64,000 nucleotides of DNA from Granulosicoccus sp947495035 (GTDB lineage Bacteria; Pseudomonadota; Gammaproteobacteria; Granulosicoccales; Granulosicoccaceae): NCBI RefSeq assembly GCF_050589605.1, contig NZ_JBNGOO010000012.1, one strand, 5' to 3'. The notes under the pieces were generated by a model that saw nothing but the letters and a program-made list of their open reading frames with translations, was not told the origin of the DNA and made no database searches. Shown in pieces: positions 26,756 through 35,829 of the stretch. The translations under genes and the position numbers were made by a program. Position 1 is the first letter of the stretch; each line of letters opens with the position of its first letter.

Positions 26756-27870
26756 GGCGCAGACGATCGCGAGCGGCCCGCAGGCCCGGTAATCAGATAG
26801 TCGATCAGAGGGACGCCGGTATTCATCAGCAGGACGGCAAAGGCCAGGCCTTCCGGGTAGCTGCTGAATTCACGGATCACCACGGTCAAAATGCCAACTC
26901 CGGCACCGTAGACCAGTTTGCCTCGACGACTGGCTGCCGCCGTCACCGGATCGGTGGCAATGAAGAAGGCCCCCAGCATGATCGCACCGGAAAGCAGAGC
27001 GGGAATCAGAGGGAGGGCGTGGGAGGACTGACCTGCGGCAAGCCCAAGATACATCAGGGCGATGCCGGACAGTACTGCCAGCGGCACATGCCAGCTGATG
27101 ACACGCATCAACAACAGATAGATGCCTCCGGCCAGCCAGGCGAGATTCACCCACATCCAATTGGAATTCATGATCAGGTCCTGCGCTCTATCCTGATAGG
27201 ATGGCAAGCTGCCTTGAGTGTCAGTATTGCGTTCTACCGTGGAAATTGCCCCTGTATTCGCAGGGGTGTCTTCCGGGTCGGCATTCGCGGCGGGCACGGA
27301 CGGGCTGTCGGACAAGGCTGTCAGGCTGGAATTGGCCAGCTTCACGCGAATCTGCCGAAGCTGATCCAGAGGCGTGGCGCCGCTGATGCCGTCCCAGGAA
27401 GAAGTTTGTGAGGCCGGTACCTCCGTGTGCTGCCTTGCCTGCCAGTCGCTCATCGTGACCGGGAAGGAAATGATCAGCACGGCGTAGGCCACCATGGCCG
27501 GATTGAATGGGTTGTGCCCCAGTCCGCCATATAGATGCTTGCCCAGCATGACCATGACAAAGATCCCGACAACCAGCTGCCACACGGGCAGAGACGGCGG
27601 CAGACACAGTGCCAGGAGCCAGGCGGCCAGAAGGATGCTGCCGTCGGCGAGCGATGGACGCAAGGCCTTGCCGCGCAGTCGCAATGCCGCGGCTTCGAAC
27701 AACAGTGCAGCGGCCATGGCAATCGGCACTGTCTGCAGTACGCGATCATCGATCAACCATGCTTGCAGCAGGGTACCGGGAAGCAGCGCCAGCATGACGT
27801 TCAGCATGATGTGGTGGACGCGACGCTGCTGCAAGGCAATGGCTTTCGTGTCGGGTGCGAGCGTGCTCAT
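26752..27870 (-). CDS. rnfD: Rnf electron transport complex subunit D
   Basis: A membrane subunit (NqrB homologue) with covalent FMN. About nine hydrophobic helices are visible; GKHLYGGLGHNPFNPAMVAYA and FIATDPVTAAASRRGKLVYGAG are family signatures, and the flavinylation motif is DGISGATPL. At 372 residues it is slightly long because a Ser/Asp/Thr-rich segment of about 60 residues (LSDSPSVPAANADPEDTPAN region) follows the FMN site. It overlaps its neighbours by 4 bases on each side. Confidence 0.95.
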   Translation of the reverse strand: MSTLAPDTKAIALQQRRVHHIMLNVMLALLPGTLLQAWLIDDRVLQTVPIAMAAALLFEAAALRLRGKALRPSLADGSILLAAWLLALCLPPSLPVWQLVVGIFVMVMLGKHLYGGLGHNPFNPAMVAYAVLIISFPVTMSDWQARQHTEVPASQTSSWDGISGATPLDQLRQIRVKLANSSLTALSDSPSVPAANADPEDTPANTGAISTVERNTDTQGSLPSYQDRAQDLIMNSNWMWVNLAWLAGGIYLLLMRVISWHVPLAVLSGIALMYLGLAAGQSSHALPLIPALLSGAIMLGAFFIATDPVTAAASRRGKLVYGAGVGILTVVIREFSSYPEGLAFAVLLMNTGVPLIDYLITGPAGRSRSSAP

Positions 27871-29474
27871 GGGCGACCATCATCCGGTCGTTTGACCGAC
27901 GCCTCAGTCGCCGAGGCGGGCGGTGAATCCCGGTTTGACTCATCAGCGGCAGGCGCTGATGTACGGCCAGCCTGTGAAAGTCGTGGTTTGCGCCGCTGAC
28001 GGGCTCTGGCCAGCGCATCGGCGATCGGATCGCTGCCGGAGCTCGACTGTGCCTTGGCCAGTCGGCGTCTTTCCTCGCGCGCGGCGGCTCGTTCCTGCAG
28101 TCTCTGTTCGCGAGCCTGATGCCGTTGTTGCGACAAGGCTGCCATGCGTTCCTGACGTGCCTGTTCACGCTGTGCATCCCTAGCGTGGCGAAAGGCCTGC
28201 GTCAACGGAATGGCAGAAGGGCAGACCAGGTCGCAGCAGCCGCAGGTAATGCAACTGTCCAGCCCGAAGCGCCGACTGCCCGACAGGTCATCAGCCTGTG
28301 CATACCAATACAGTTGTTGAGGCAGGAGTTGCTCGGGGCAGACATCCTCACAGGCCCCGCATCGGATGCAGGGCAGGCTCGTCGGTGCCGGTTCGATGCG
28401 GTGTATACCGAGATTGTTGGTACTGGCCGTGATCGGGGCCTGTAGTGAATGCAGATCGAATCCGCTCAGGGGGCCATTGGCGCGTACCCGATGACTGCCT
28501 GCAGAGGCCGAGTAGTGGCATTGACGCAGAACGTCTTCCACCGGGGTGCCGAAACGAACCCGAACATTGACAGGCTCGGGCAAGCCCTCGCCGGATACCG
28601 TCACGATTCGCGAATGCAGGGGAAAGCCCTGACTGGCACGGTAGGCGGCCAGTGCCGTGGCAACGTTGATGCTGAGAATACCGAGGCTGGCAGGTCGTTG
28701 ATCAGGTGCCAGAGAGCGGCCCGTGATGCGCCTGATCAGGGATCGTTCGGCTCCTGCAGGATAGACGGGCTCCAGCAACATCAACTCAAGCTCGACCGGG
28801 TGCGCCTGCAAGGCCTGATGAATGGCGCTAATGGCAGCGGTCTTGTCGTTTTCCACGGCCAGCACACAGCGCCGGCATTGCGTTGTCCGTTTCAGCACAT
28901 CTATGGCCTTGATGATGGCGCTTGCGTCGCACATCATCAGTGCTTCATCGCAGGCAATCTGCGGTTCACATTCCACCGCATTGATCAGCAGGGTCTGTAG
29001 CGGGCTGCCGGATCGGGCGACCGCAGTCAGTTTGTCGGCAGTGGCGAAGGCGGCGCCGCCCAGTCCAGTCACACCGCATTGATCCAGTCGATCGGCGGTA
29101 ATCGCTGGCAGCGCCTCGTAGCAGGCAGCGTCGTTATCCTGATGTTCATCCGGTTCGAGAATCACACAGGGGGCAAGCTTGCCCGATGGGTGGATGACGG
29201 GTCGTGGTTCGATCGACAGGATTCGTCCACTGGCCGTGGCTATCACTCCGGCCGCCAGGTGCTGTCCGACCTCGACTTCCTGACCGACCTGTACCAGCGG
29301 CGGCAGCGCGTCACGGCGATAATCCAGAAGTGGCAGGATCAGTCGGGGTGGCAATGCCAATGTGCGGATGTCACCGGCAAGCGGCAGACCCGGCTTGTCT
29401 CTTGGCAGACGCAGTCCACCGTGCAGCTGCGCACGAGAGGCGCCGGTGATTGCTTGCAGGAACGGCCACTTCAT
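27867..29474 (-). CDS. rnfC: Rnf electron transport complex subunit C
   Basis: The peripheral NADH/ferredoxin-side subunit with NADH- and FMN-binding domains (GLGGAAFATADK region, NAVECEPQIACDE) and two [4Fe-4S] motifs, CIRCGACEDVCP and CITCGCCDLVCP, near residues 370-420. After them comes a strongly charged, Arg/Glu/Ala-rich helical tail of about 110 residues. Such tails of variable length are usual in gammaproteobacterial RnfC. The order and 4-base overlaps place it between rnfB and rnfD. Confidence 0.95.
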   Translation of the reverse strand: MKWPFLQAITGASRAQLHGGLRLPRDKPGLPLAGDIRTLALPPRLILPLLDYRRDALPPLVQVGQEVEVGQHLAAGVIATASGRILSIEPRPVIHPSGKLAPCVILEPDEHQDNDAACYEALPAITADRLDQCGVTGLGGAAFATADKLTAVARSGSPLQTLLINAVECEPQIACDEALMMCDASAIIKAIDVLKRTTQCRRCVLAVENDKTAAISAIHQALQAHPVELELMLLEPVYPAGAERSLIRRITGRSLAPDQRPASLGILSINVATALAAYRASQGFPLHSRIVTVSGEGLPEPVNVRVRFGTPVEDVLRQCHYSASAGSHRVRANGPLSGFDLHSLQAPITASTNNLGIHRIEPAPTSLPCIRCGACEDVCPEQLLPQQLYWYAQADDLSGSRRFGLDSCITCGCCDLVCPSAIPLTQAFRHARDAQREQARQERMAALSQQRHQAREQRLQERAAAREERRRLAKAQSSSGSDPIADALARARQRRKPRLSQAGRTSAPAADESNRDSPPASATEASVKRPDDGRP

Positions 29475-30151
29475 GCCGGTTTGGGCCAGCGCCAGTGGGA
29501 CAGGGAATCATCGGCCGGAACCAGACTGATGCAATCGACCGGACAGGGTGGCAGGCAGAGTTCGCAGCCGGTGCACTGATCGATGATGACGGTGTGCATG
29601 AGTCTGGAGGCGCCAACGATGGCATCAACCGGGCAGGCAGCAATGCACAGTGTGCAACCGATGCACAGCGGTTCGTCGATCAGGGCGACTTGTGGTGGTT
29701 TGGTCTCGCCACGCTCGGCGTCCAGTGGCATGAACTCCTTGCCGAGCAGATCGGCGAGTTCGTGAATGAGTGCCTCACCGCCGGGAGGGCATTGGTTGAT
29801 CGGCGCCTCTTCGTTGATGATGGCACTGGCATAGGGACGGCAGCCCGGATGGCCACACTGGGCACATTGCGTCTGTGGCAGACAGGCATTGACCCGTTCG
29901 ATCAACTGATCGGCAGGCAGCAGGCTCTGTTCCTCGGAAGTGTCCGCCGTTTGTGCCTGCTCGGTCGGATTGCCTGTGGCCGTGTCCGTCGTATTGAACG
30001 CCTTTCCGCTGGCCCTGTCAGTCTGTCGGCTGGCAGGGCGACGCAGCGTCAGAGAGCCACTGGAGGCCGACAGCCAGCCCAGCACGGCACCCAGCAGGGC
30101 CAGGACGAGGATGAACACGATCATTGCCAGCGATGTCGACATCGTGTTCAC
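29471..30151 (-). CDS. rnfB: Rnf electron transport complex subunit B
   Basis: An iron-sulfur subunit that receives or donates electrons to ferredoxin. It has one N-terminal membrane helix (about 8-28), then a polar insert of about 45 residues (Thr/Ala/Asp-rich), then the Fe-S domain CAQCGHPGCRPYA with NQCPPGG, and two ferredoxin-type [4Fe-4S] motifs, CIGCTLCIAACP and CTGCELCLPPCP. At 226 residues it is somewhat longer than E. coli RsxB because of the insert. It is translationally coupled to rnfA and rnfC. Confidence 0.95.
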   Translation of the reverse strand: MNTMSTSLAMIVFILVLALLGAVLGWLSASSGSLTLRRPASRQTDRASGKAFNTTDTATGNPTEQAQTADTSEEQSLLPADQLIERVNACLPQTQCAQCGHPGCRPYASAIINEEAPINQCPPGGEALIHELADLLGKEFMPLDAERGETKPPQVALIDEPLCIGCTLCIAACPVDAIVGASRLMHTVIIDQCTGCELCLPPCPVDCISLVPADDSLSHWRWPKPA

Positions 30152-30723
30152 CCGAGACCGCTGAAGCCCATGAAGGCCAGTGACATGATGCCGGCGGTCA
30201 TCAGGGCCACGGCGCTGCCACGGAAGGGCGCGGGCACATCGGCCAGTTCGATGCGTTCGCGCAGCACGGAAAACAGCAGCAGCACCAGCGTGAAGCCAAC
30301 GGCAGCGCCAAAACCATAGAGCACCGCATCCCGCAGATCATGCTGTTGTCTGGCGCTGAGCAGTGCCACACCCAGTACCGCGCAGTTGGTGGTGATCAAT
30401 GGCAGGTAGATGCCCAGTACGCGGTGCAGCAAGGGACTCTGACGTCGTATGACGATTTCCGTGAACTGCACCACGACCGCAATCACCACGATGAAACTCA
30501 GGGTGCGCAGGTATTCCAGGTCGAAGGGAATCAGCAGCCAGCGATTCACCAGGTGGCTGAGAGCCGCGGACAGGGTGAGTACAAAGGTGGTGGCCACGCC
30601 CATGCCAAGGGCTGAATCCACGCGCCGTGACACACCCATGAATGGACACAGACCGAGAAACTGCACCAGCACGAAGTTGTTGACCAGTACCGTGCCCAGC
30701 AGGATGAGGGCGACATCGCGCAT
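30148..30723 (-). CDS. rnfA: Rnf electron transport complex subunit A
   Basis: An integral membrane subunit (NqrE homologue) with about six helices. The chosen ATG, preceded by GGATGAG, gives 191 residues (E. coli RsxA has 193) starting at LILLGTVLVNNFVLVQFLGLCPFMGVS. A longer in-frame form would add 38 residues overlapping the end of metG without similarity. The cysteines in LGLCPF and TTNCAVLG are the probable ligands of the intramembrane cluster shared with RnfE. It is the first rnf gene, 79 bases after metG. Confidence 0.95.
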   Translation of the reverse strand: MRDVALILLGTVLVNNFVLVQFLGLCPFMGVSRRVDSALGMGVATTFVLTLSAALSHLVNRWLLIPFDLEYLRTLSFIVVIAVVVQFTEIVIRRQSPLLHRVLGIYLPLITTNCAVLGVALLSARQQHDLRDAVLYGFGAAVGFTLVLLLFSVLRERIELADVPAPFRGSAVALMTAGIMSLAFMGFSGLG

Positions 30724-30802
30724 CAGCTCATCCACAACCGGAAGAGCGGTGGCGGGCGGCGAGTGCCTGCCGCCGGCCTGTTGCACGATGTCGACATGTT
30801 CT

Positions 30803-32839
30803 CTACTTGACCCGCATGCCGGCAGTGGCTCCGTCATCCGGCGTCAGAATGAACAGGTCGGAACCACCGGGTCCTGCGGCCAGTACCATGCCGCTGGACA
30901 GGCCGAAACGCATCTTGCGAGGCTTCAGGTTGGCGACCATGACGGTGCGTCGACCGATCAGATCCGCCGGGTCGTAGGCTGCCTTGATGCCGGCGAAGAC
31001 CGTACGCGTCTCGATGCCGATGTCCAGGGTCAGCTGTACCAGTTTGTCAGCCCCTTCAACCGGTTGAGCGTCGGTGATGAGGGCTACCCGCAGATCCACC
31101 TTGTCGAAGTCGTCGATCTCGATTTCCGGCTTCAGCGGCTCCAATGACGCCTCAGCCTTGCTGCCGGCAGCACTGGCGGCAGGTTTCTGCGCATCGGCAT
31201 TGGCTTTGGTTTCCTCCATGACCTTCTCGATCTGGCTGGCTTCCACCCGCGTCATCATCGGCTGGAATCGATTGATGGCGTGATCACACAGCGGCTGCTC
31301 GAGAGATGCGAGCGTCAGCGACGTGTTGAGGAACTGCTCGGTCTTGCTCGCCAGTTCCGGTAGAACCGGGCTCAGATAGGTGGCAATGATGCGGAAGTAG
31401 TTGAGTCCGACCGTGCAGATCTGCTGCACCGCTTCGGCCTGCTCGGGGTCCTTGATCTTCACCCAGGGCTCGGCGTCATTGATATAGGTATTGGCGTGCT
31501 CTGCCAGCAGCATGATCTCGCGCATCGCCTTGCCGTATTCGCGTTGCTCGTAGTACTGCATGATGATGCTTTGCGCGCTGGTGAAGTGCCGGTAGTCTTC
31601 GATCATGTCCGCGGGATAGGTGGCGGCCAGCTTGCCGTCGAAGCGCTTGCTGATGAAGCCGGCGCAGCGACTCGCGATATTGACCACCTTGCCCACCAGA
31701 TCGGCGTTGACGCGTGTGATGAAGTCGTCGAAATTCATGTTCAGATCGACCACGCTGCCACTGAGCTTGGAGGCAAAGTAGTAGCGCAGGTATTCCGGTT
31801 GCAGGTGCTTGAGCCAGGTCTCGATGGTGATGGAGGTGCCCCGGGATTTCGACATCTTCAGGTTGTCGACGGTCAGAAAGCCGTGACAGAACACGCCGGT
31901 GGGCTTGCGAAAGCCGGCACCCTCGAGCATGGCGGGCCAGAACAGGCCATGGAAATTGATGATGTCCTTGCCGATGAAGTGATACAGCTCGACGTCGCTG
32001 TCGGGTTTCCAGCTGGCTTCCCAGTCTTCGCCGGTCCGTGCTGCCAGATTCTTGTGGCTGGCAATGTAGGCAATCGGGGCATCCAGCCAGACATAGAAAT
32101 ACTTGCCGGGGGCATCCGGAATCTCGAAACCGAAATACGGGGCATTGCGCGAGATGTCCCAGTCCTTCAGTCCTCCTTCGAGCCACTCCCTGAGCTTGTT
32201 GGCCACCTCGGGCTGCAAGGTGCCGCTGTCGGTCCATTCGCGCAGCATCTCGCTGAAGTTGCCCAGAGCGAAGAACAGTTGTTCGGAGTCTCGCAGTTCG
32301 GGGGTGGTACCGGAGACCTGCGAAATCGGCTCCTTCAGGTCTGTGGCATCGTAGGTGGCACTGCAGTTCTCGCAATTGTCGCCGTACTGATCGGGTGTGC
32401 CGCAATTGGGGCAGATACCCTTGACGAAGCGATCCGGCAGGAACATCTCGCGCTCGCGGTCGTACAACTGCTTGATGGTGCGACGTACGATATTGCCGTT
32501 GTCCCGGTTGCGTTCATAGATCAGATTGGCCAGTTCCCGGTTTTCTTCCGAATGGGTGGTATGGAAGTTGTCCGGCGACAGCAGAAAGCCGGCAATGTCG
32601 CGTTCGTGCTCGGTCTTGACGCGTGCAATCAGCTGTTCGGGCTCGATGCCTTCGGCCTGCGCCTTGAGCATGATGGGCGTGCCGTGGGCATCATCGGCCC
32701 ATACCCATTGGCAGTCATTGCCCATGAGACGCTGGTAGCGTACCCAGACGTCGGTCTGGATGTATTCGAGCATATGCCCGATGTGCAGGGCACCGTTGGC
32801 GTAGGGAAGGGCGCTGGTAACCAGGATACGACGGCTCAT
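30803..32839 (-). CDS. metG: Methionyl-tRNA synthetase
   Basis: Charges tRNA-Met. It has 678 residues, the long dimeric form. The HIGH motif is at residues 19-22, the zinc knuckle uses Cys143, Cys146, Cys156 and Cys159, and KMSKS is near 328. The anticodon-binding helical domain follows, then an Ala/Lys-rich linker and a C-terminal tRNA-binding OB domain (FDKVDLRVALI, VMVANLKPRKMRFGLSSGM). It lies upstream of rnfA on the same strand, as in many gammaproteobacteria, and is divergent from apbC with a 138-base promoter region between. Confidence 0.97.
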   Translation of the reverse strand: MSRRILVTSALPYANGALHIGHMLEYIQTDVWVRYQRLMGNDCQWVWADDAHGTPIMLKAQAEGIEPEQLIARVKTEHERDIAGFLLSPDNFHTTHSEENRELANLIYERNRDNGNIVRRTIKQLYDREREMFLPDRFVKGICPNCGTPDQYGDNCENCSATYDATDLKEPISQVSGTTPELRDSEQLFFALGNFSEMLREWTDSGTLQPEVANKLREWLEGGLKDWDISRNAPYFGFEIPDAPGKYFYVWLDAPIAYIASHKNLAARTGEDWEASWKPDSDVELYHFIGKDIINFHGLFWPAMLEGAGFRKPTGVFCHGFLTVDNLKMSKSRGTSITIETWLKHLQPEYLRYYFASKLSGSVVDLNMNFDDFITRVNADLVGKVVNIASRCAGFISKRFDGKLAATYPADMIEDYRHFTSAQSIIMQYYEQREYGKAMREIMLLAEHANTYINDAEPWVKIKDPEQAEAVQQICTVGLNYFRIIATYLSPVLPELASKTEQFLNTSLTLASLEQPLCDHAINRFQPMMTRVEASQIEKVMEETKANADAQKPAASAAGSKAEASLEPLKPEIEIDDFDKVDLRVALITDAQPVEGADKLVQLTLDIGIETRTVFAGIKAAYDPADLIGRRTVMVANLKPRKMRFGLSSGMVLAAGPGGSDLFILTPDDGATAGMRVK

Positions 32840-32977
32840 CGGGTCTGTGTCACTGTGGTGGCTGAGTGAGAAATGCGGGGGTTTCCCCCGCTGCGCAGAA
32901 GTGTATAGTTGCGGGTTGCATGTAGTTTAACAGTCCCGTTCAACCAGTTCATACTCGTACAGGAGTGTCGCAGTCGG

Positions 32978-34069
32978 ATGTCTGAAGTCTCGCGCGAAAA
33001 AATCGAATCCCTGCTTGCCGGAATGGAAGATCCCCATCTGGCAATCAGCCTGACTGCAGCCAAGGCTGTCAAGAATATCCGTATCGACAAGGGGTCGGTC
33101 GGCATTGACCTGTGCATGCCCTATCCCTGTCAACGCTGGGCGGAGACCCTGCGTGCCAGCGTGGCCGAGCAGCTGGCGCCGGTGGATGGCATCACCGATG
33201 TCACTGTCAACGTGACGCAGAAGATCATTGCCCACAGTGTGCAGCACGGTGTGAAACGGCTCGAAAACGTCAAGAACATCATTGCCGTGGCCTCCGGCAA
33301 GGGTGGTGTCGGCAAATCCACGACGTCGGTCAATCTGGCGCTGGCACTGGCTTCCGAGGGTGCGACGGTGGGTCTGCTGGATGCCGATATCTATGGGCCC
33401 AGCCAGCCGCGCATGATGGGCCTGTCCGGTCAGCCGGAGTCGAAGGATGGCAAGAGTCTGGAGCCCATGGAGAACTATGGCGTACAGACCATGTCCATCG
33501 GCTTCCTGATCGATGAAGAGACACCCATGATCTGGCGCGGACCCATGGTCACCCAGGCGCTGGAGCAACTGCTCAACGATACCCGCTGGAAGGACCTGGA
33601 CTATCTGATCATCGATCTGCCACCGGGCACCGGCGATACCCAGTTGACGCTGGCACAGAAAGTCCCGGTCAGTGGGGCCATCATTGTCACGACTCCGCAA
33701 GATATTGCATTGCTGGATGCCCGCAAGGGCCTGAAGATGTTCGAGAAGGTCGAGGTGCCGATTCTCGGCGTGGTCGAGAACATGTCGACGCATATCTGTA
33801 GCCAGTGTGGCCATGAGGAGCACATCTTCGGTGCCGGTGGCGGTCAGAGTATGGCGTCCGAAGCGGGCATCGAGCTGCTCGGGTCGCTGCCGCTGGAAAT
33901 GGGTATCCGGCTGAATGCCGACAGTGGCAAACCGACGGTGGTTGCCGATCCCGATGGCCGTACCGCCGAAATCTACAGAGAGATCGCTCGCAAGGCCGCT
34001 GCGCGTCTTTCCCGTCAGGCCAAGGACTACTCGGCCGCTTTCCCCAATATCGTGATACAGAATACGTGA
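32978..34069 (+). CDS. apbC: Iron-sulfur cluster carrier ATPase Mrp/ApbC
   Basis: A P-loop NTPase that carries and transfers [4Fe-4S] clusters. The chosen ATG (AGGAG 12 bases upstream) gives 363 residues. An N-terminal MIP18/DUF59-like domain (1-90) is followed by the deviant Walker A GKGGVGKST (107-115), DADIYGPSQPRMMG, IDLPPGTGDTQLTLAQ, and the cluster-binding CxxC in HICSQCGHEEHIFG. The stop overlaps the dcd start by 4 bases. The pairing apbC-dcd, divergent from metG, is common in gammaproteobacteria. Confidence 0.96.
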   Translation: MSEVSREKIESLLAGMEDPHLAISLTAAKAVKNIRIDKGSVGIDLCMPYPCQRWAETLRASVAEQLAPVDGITDVTVNVTQKIIAHSVQHGVKRLENVKNIIAVASGKGGVGKSTTSVNLALALASEGATVGLLDADIYGPSQPRMMGLSGQPESKDGKSLEPMENYGVQTMSIGFLIDEETPMIWRGPMVTQALEQLLNDTRWKDLDYLIIDLPPGTGDTQLTLAQKVPVSGAIIVTTPQDIALLDARKGLKMFEKVEVPILGVVENMSTHICSQCGHEEHIFGAGGGQSMASEAGIELLGSLPLEMGIRLNADSGKPTVVADPDGRTAEIYREIARKAAARLSRQAKDYSAAFPNIVIQNT

Positions 34070-34635
34070 GCATCAAATCCGACAAGTGGATCCGGCGCAT
34101 GGCCGAAAGCAACGGCATGATCGAGCCGTTCGAATCGGGCCAGGTACGAGTGGATCACAATGATCAACGCATCGTCTCCTATGGCACTTCGAGCTATGGC
34201 TATGACGTGCGTTGTGCCGATGAATTCAAGATATTCACCAATATCAACCACGCCATTGTCGATCCCAAGGCGTTCGATTCAGGCAGTTTTGTCGATGTGC
34301 AATCCGACACCTGCATCATTCCGCCCAACTCCTTCGCGCTGGCGCGTACGGTGGAGTACTTTCGCATTCCGCGAAACGTGCTTACGGTCTGTCTGGGCAA
34401 GAGCACCTATGCGCGCTGCGGCATCATCGTCAATGTGACACCACTGGAGCCCGAGTGGGAGGGCCATGTGACACTGGAATTTTCCAATACGACGCCCTTG
34501 CCGGCCAAGATCTACGCCAATGAAGGCATCGCGCAGATGCTGTTTTTCGAAAGCGACGAAGTCTGCGAGACCTCCTATGCCGATCGCGGAGGAAAATACC
34601 AGGGGCAACAGGGTGTAACACTGCCGAGAACCTGA
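34066..34635 (+). CDS. dcd: dCTP deaminase
   Basis: Converts dCTP to dUTP in thymidylate synthesis. The start is GTG, overlapping the apbC stop (GTGA), and the 189-residue length is normal. The family signatures are SYGTSSYGYDVRCADEFKIF, the substrate-loop LGKSTYARCGIIVNVTPLEPEWEGHVTLE with the catalytic Glu in the last part, and GIAQMLFF. The C-terminus YADRGGKYQGQQG is the usual lid segment. Confidence 0.97.
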   Translation: MSIKSDKWIRRMAESNGMIEPFESGQVRVDHNDQRIVSYGTSSYGYDVRCADEFKIFTNINHAIVDPKAFDSGSFVDVQSDTCIIPPNSFALARTVEYFRIPRNVLTVCLGKSTYARCGIIVNVTPLEPEWEGHVTLEFSNTTPLPAKIYANEGIAQMLFFESDEVCETSYADRGGKYQGQQGVTLPRT

Positions 34636-34837
34636 GTCAGGCAGCAACGTTCCGACCAGCTTCCCCAGGCGCATCAGTCTTCGTGGAAATCCGCGCGTAT
34701 GAGCTTGTGAGAGCGGTTCCGTTTCGGCCAATTGCCACTCTGCGGCGTGACACTGTGGTCTGGTTGGTGCTTGTCTGTTTGCCAGTGGCGAGTTTTTTTG
34801 GTTGAATCGGGTGTATCAACAAACATTGAGCACCGAC

Positions 34838-35320
34838 ATGATTGATTGCGATGGCTATCGAGCGAATGTCGGCATCATTCTGAGCAACAGCAAAGGACAG
34901 GTTTTCTGGGCAAGACGAGTCGGTCAGAACGCATGGCAGTTTCCGCAGGGCGGAATCGACCTTGCCGAATCTCCCGAGGAGGCCATGTACCGCGAGCTGA
35001 AAGAGGAGACAGGGTTATCACCCGGTGATGTCGACGTATTGGGTTGTACACGAGAGTGGCTGAGATACCGTTTGCCCAAACGGTATGTGCGACGGCACCA
35101 GAAGCCGCTGTGCATCGGTCAGAAACAGATCTGGTACATGCTGCGGATGATGGGCAGCGAAACCGCCGTCGATCTGGCGAACAGTCCCAAACCGGAGTTT
35201 GATCACTGGCGCTGGGTGGATTACTGGGAGCCTTCGCGGCAGGTGATCTTCTTCAAGCGCAAGGTCTACAAGCGGGCACTGACTGAACTGCAGCCCTTGC
35301 TGGTACCCGTGCAAGGCTGA
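34838..35320 (+). CDS. rppH: RNA pyrophosphohydrolase RppH (NudH)
   Basis: Removes pyrophosphate from 5'-triphosphorylated mRNA, triggering decay. The ATG giving MIDCDGYRANVG matches the family N-terminus and yields 160 residues; an upstream TTG would add 12. The Nudix box is at residues 38-60 (GGIDLAESPEEAMYREL then KEETGL). WARRVGQNAWQFPQGG and the FDHWRWVDYW segment are typical of RppH. It is monocistronic and convergent with hemJ across a long GC-rich hairpin. Confidence 0.95.
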   Translation: MIDCDGYRANVGIILSNSKGQVFWARRVGQNAWQFPQGGIDLAESPEEAMYRELKEETGLSPGDVDVLGCTREWLRYRLPKRYVRRHQKPLCIGQKQIWYMLRMMGSETAVDLANSPKPEFDHWRWVDYWEPSRQVIFFKRKVYKRALTELQPLLVPVQG

Positions 35321-35344
35321 ACAAGGCGAAAGAGCTCTCGATCA

Positions 35345-35388
35345 GCCGCCGCCGCCGGCACGGCATGCAGGTGCCAGGCGGCAGCGGC
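35345..35388. terminator. Long GC-rich hairpin between convergent rppH and hemJ
   Basis: 35345-35361 pairs with 35371-35388 through GCCGC, GCCGCC/GGCGGC and GGCAC/GTGCC, with one bulge and one mismatch and a 9-base loop. There is no T-run, but its position between convergent genes fits a shared transcription end. Confidence 0.5.
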
Positions 35389-35395
35389 CGACGGT

Positions 35396-35827
35396 TCATC
35401 CGTTGAAGGGTCGTACGATGACCAGAATGACGATGCCTGCCAGAAACAGGACAGGCACTTCATTGAACCAGCGATACCAGACATGCGATCGCGTGTTGGC
35501 ATCATCGCGAAACACCTTCACCAGGTGTGCACAATAGACGTGGTAGACGATCAGCCCGCTGACCAGCAGCAGTTTCAGCTTCATCCAGTCCAGCGTCAGC
35601 AACCCGGGCAGCCAGATGATCAACAGCAGGCTGCCAAAGACGATGGTCAGCAGGCCGCCGATATTCGTCATGGCCATCAGCTTTCGCTCCATGACCTTGA
35701 ACGTTTCCATTTGTGCAAGATTGTTCTGGTCGCTCATGGCGTGATACACGAAGACACGCGGCAGGTAGAACAGTCCGGCAAACCAGGTGACCATGAAGAT
35801 CACGTGCAGGGATTTCATCCAGAGCAT
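35396..35827 (-). CDS. hemJ: Protoporphyrinogen IX oxidase HemJ (UPF0093)
   Basis: A membrane enzyme oxidising protoporphyrinogen IX to protoporphyrin IX, the step before ferrochelatase. The 143-residue protein has four hydrophobic helices. The family signature LHVIFMVTWFAGLFYLPRVFVYH holds the conserved His8, and DWMKLKLLLVSGLIVYH holds the conserved lysine. The C-terminus RWFNEVPVLFLAGIVILVIVRPF is typical. It starts 2 bases before the end of the TlpA-like gene's region (35827/35830), so the two form one transcription unit. Confidence 0.9.
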   Translation of the reverse strand: MLWMKSLHVIFMVTWFAGLFYLPRVFVYHAMSDQNNLAQMETFKVMERKLMAMTNIGGLLTIVFGSLLLIIWLPGLLTLDWMKLKLLLVSGLIVYHVYCAHLVKVFRDDANTRSHVWYRWFNEVPVLFLAGIVILVIVRPFNG

Positions 35828-35829
35828 TA

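Noticed and set aside
30724..30837. 38-residue N-terminal extension of RnfA
   Set aside because: It overlaps the metG end and lacks similarity; the internal ATG has a good ribosome site and gives the normal length.
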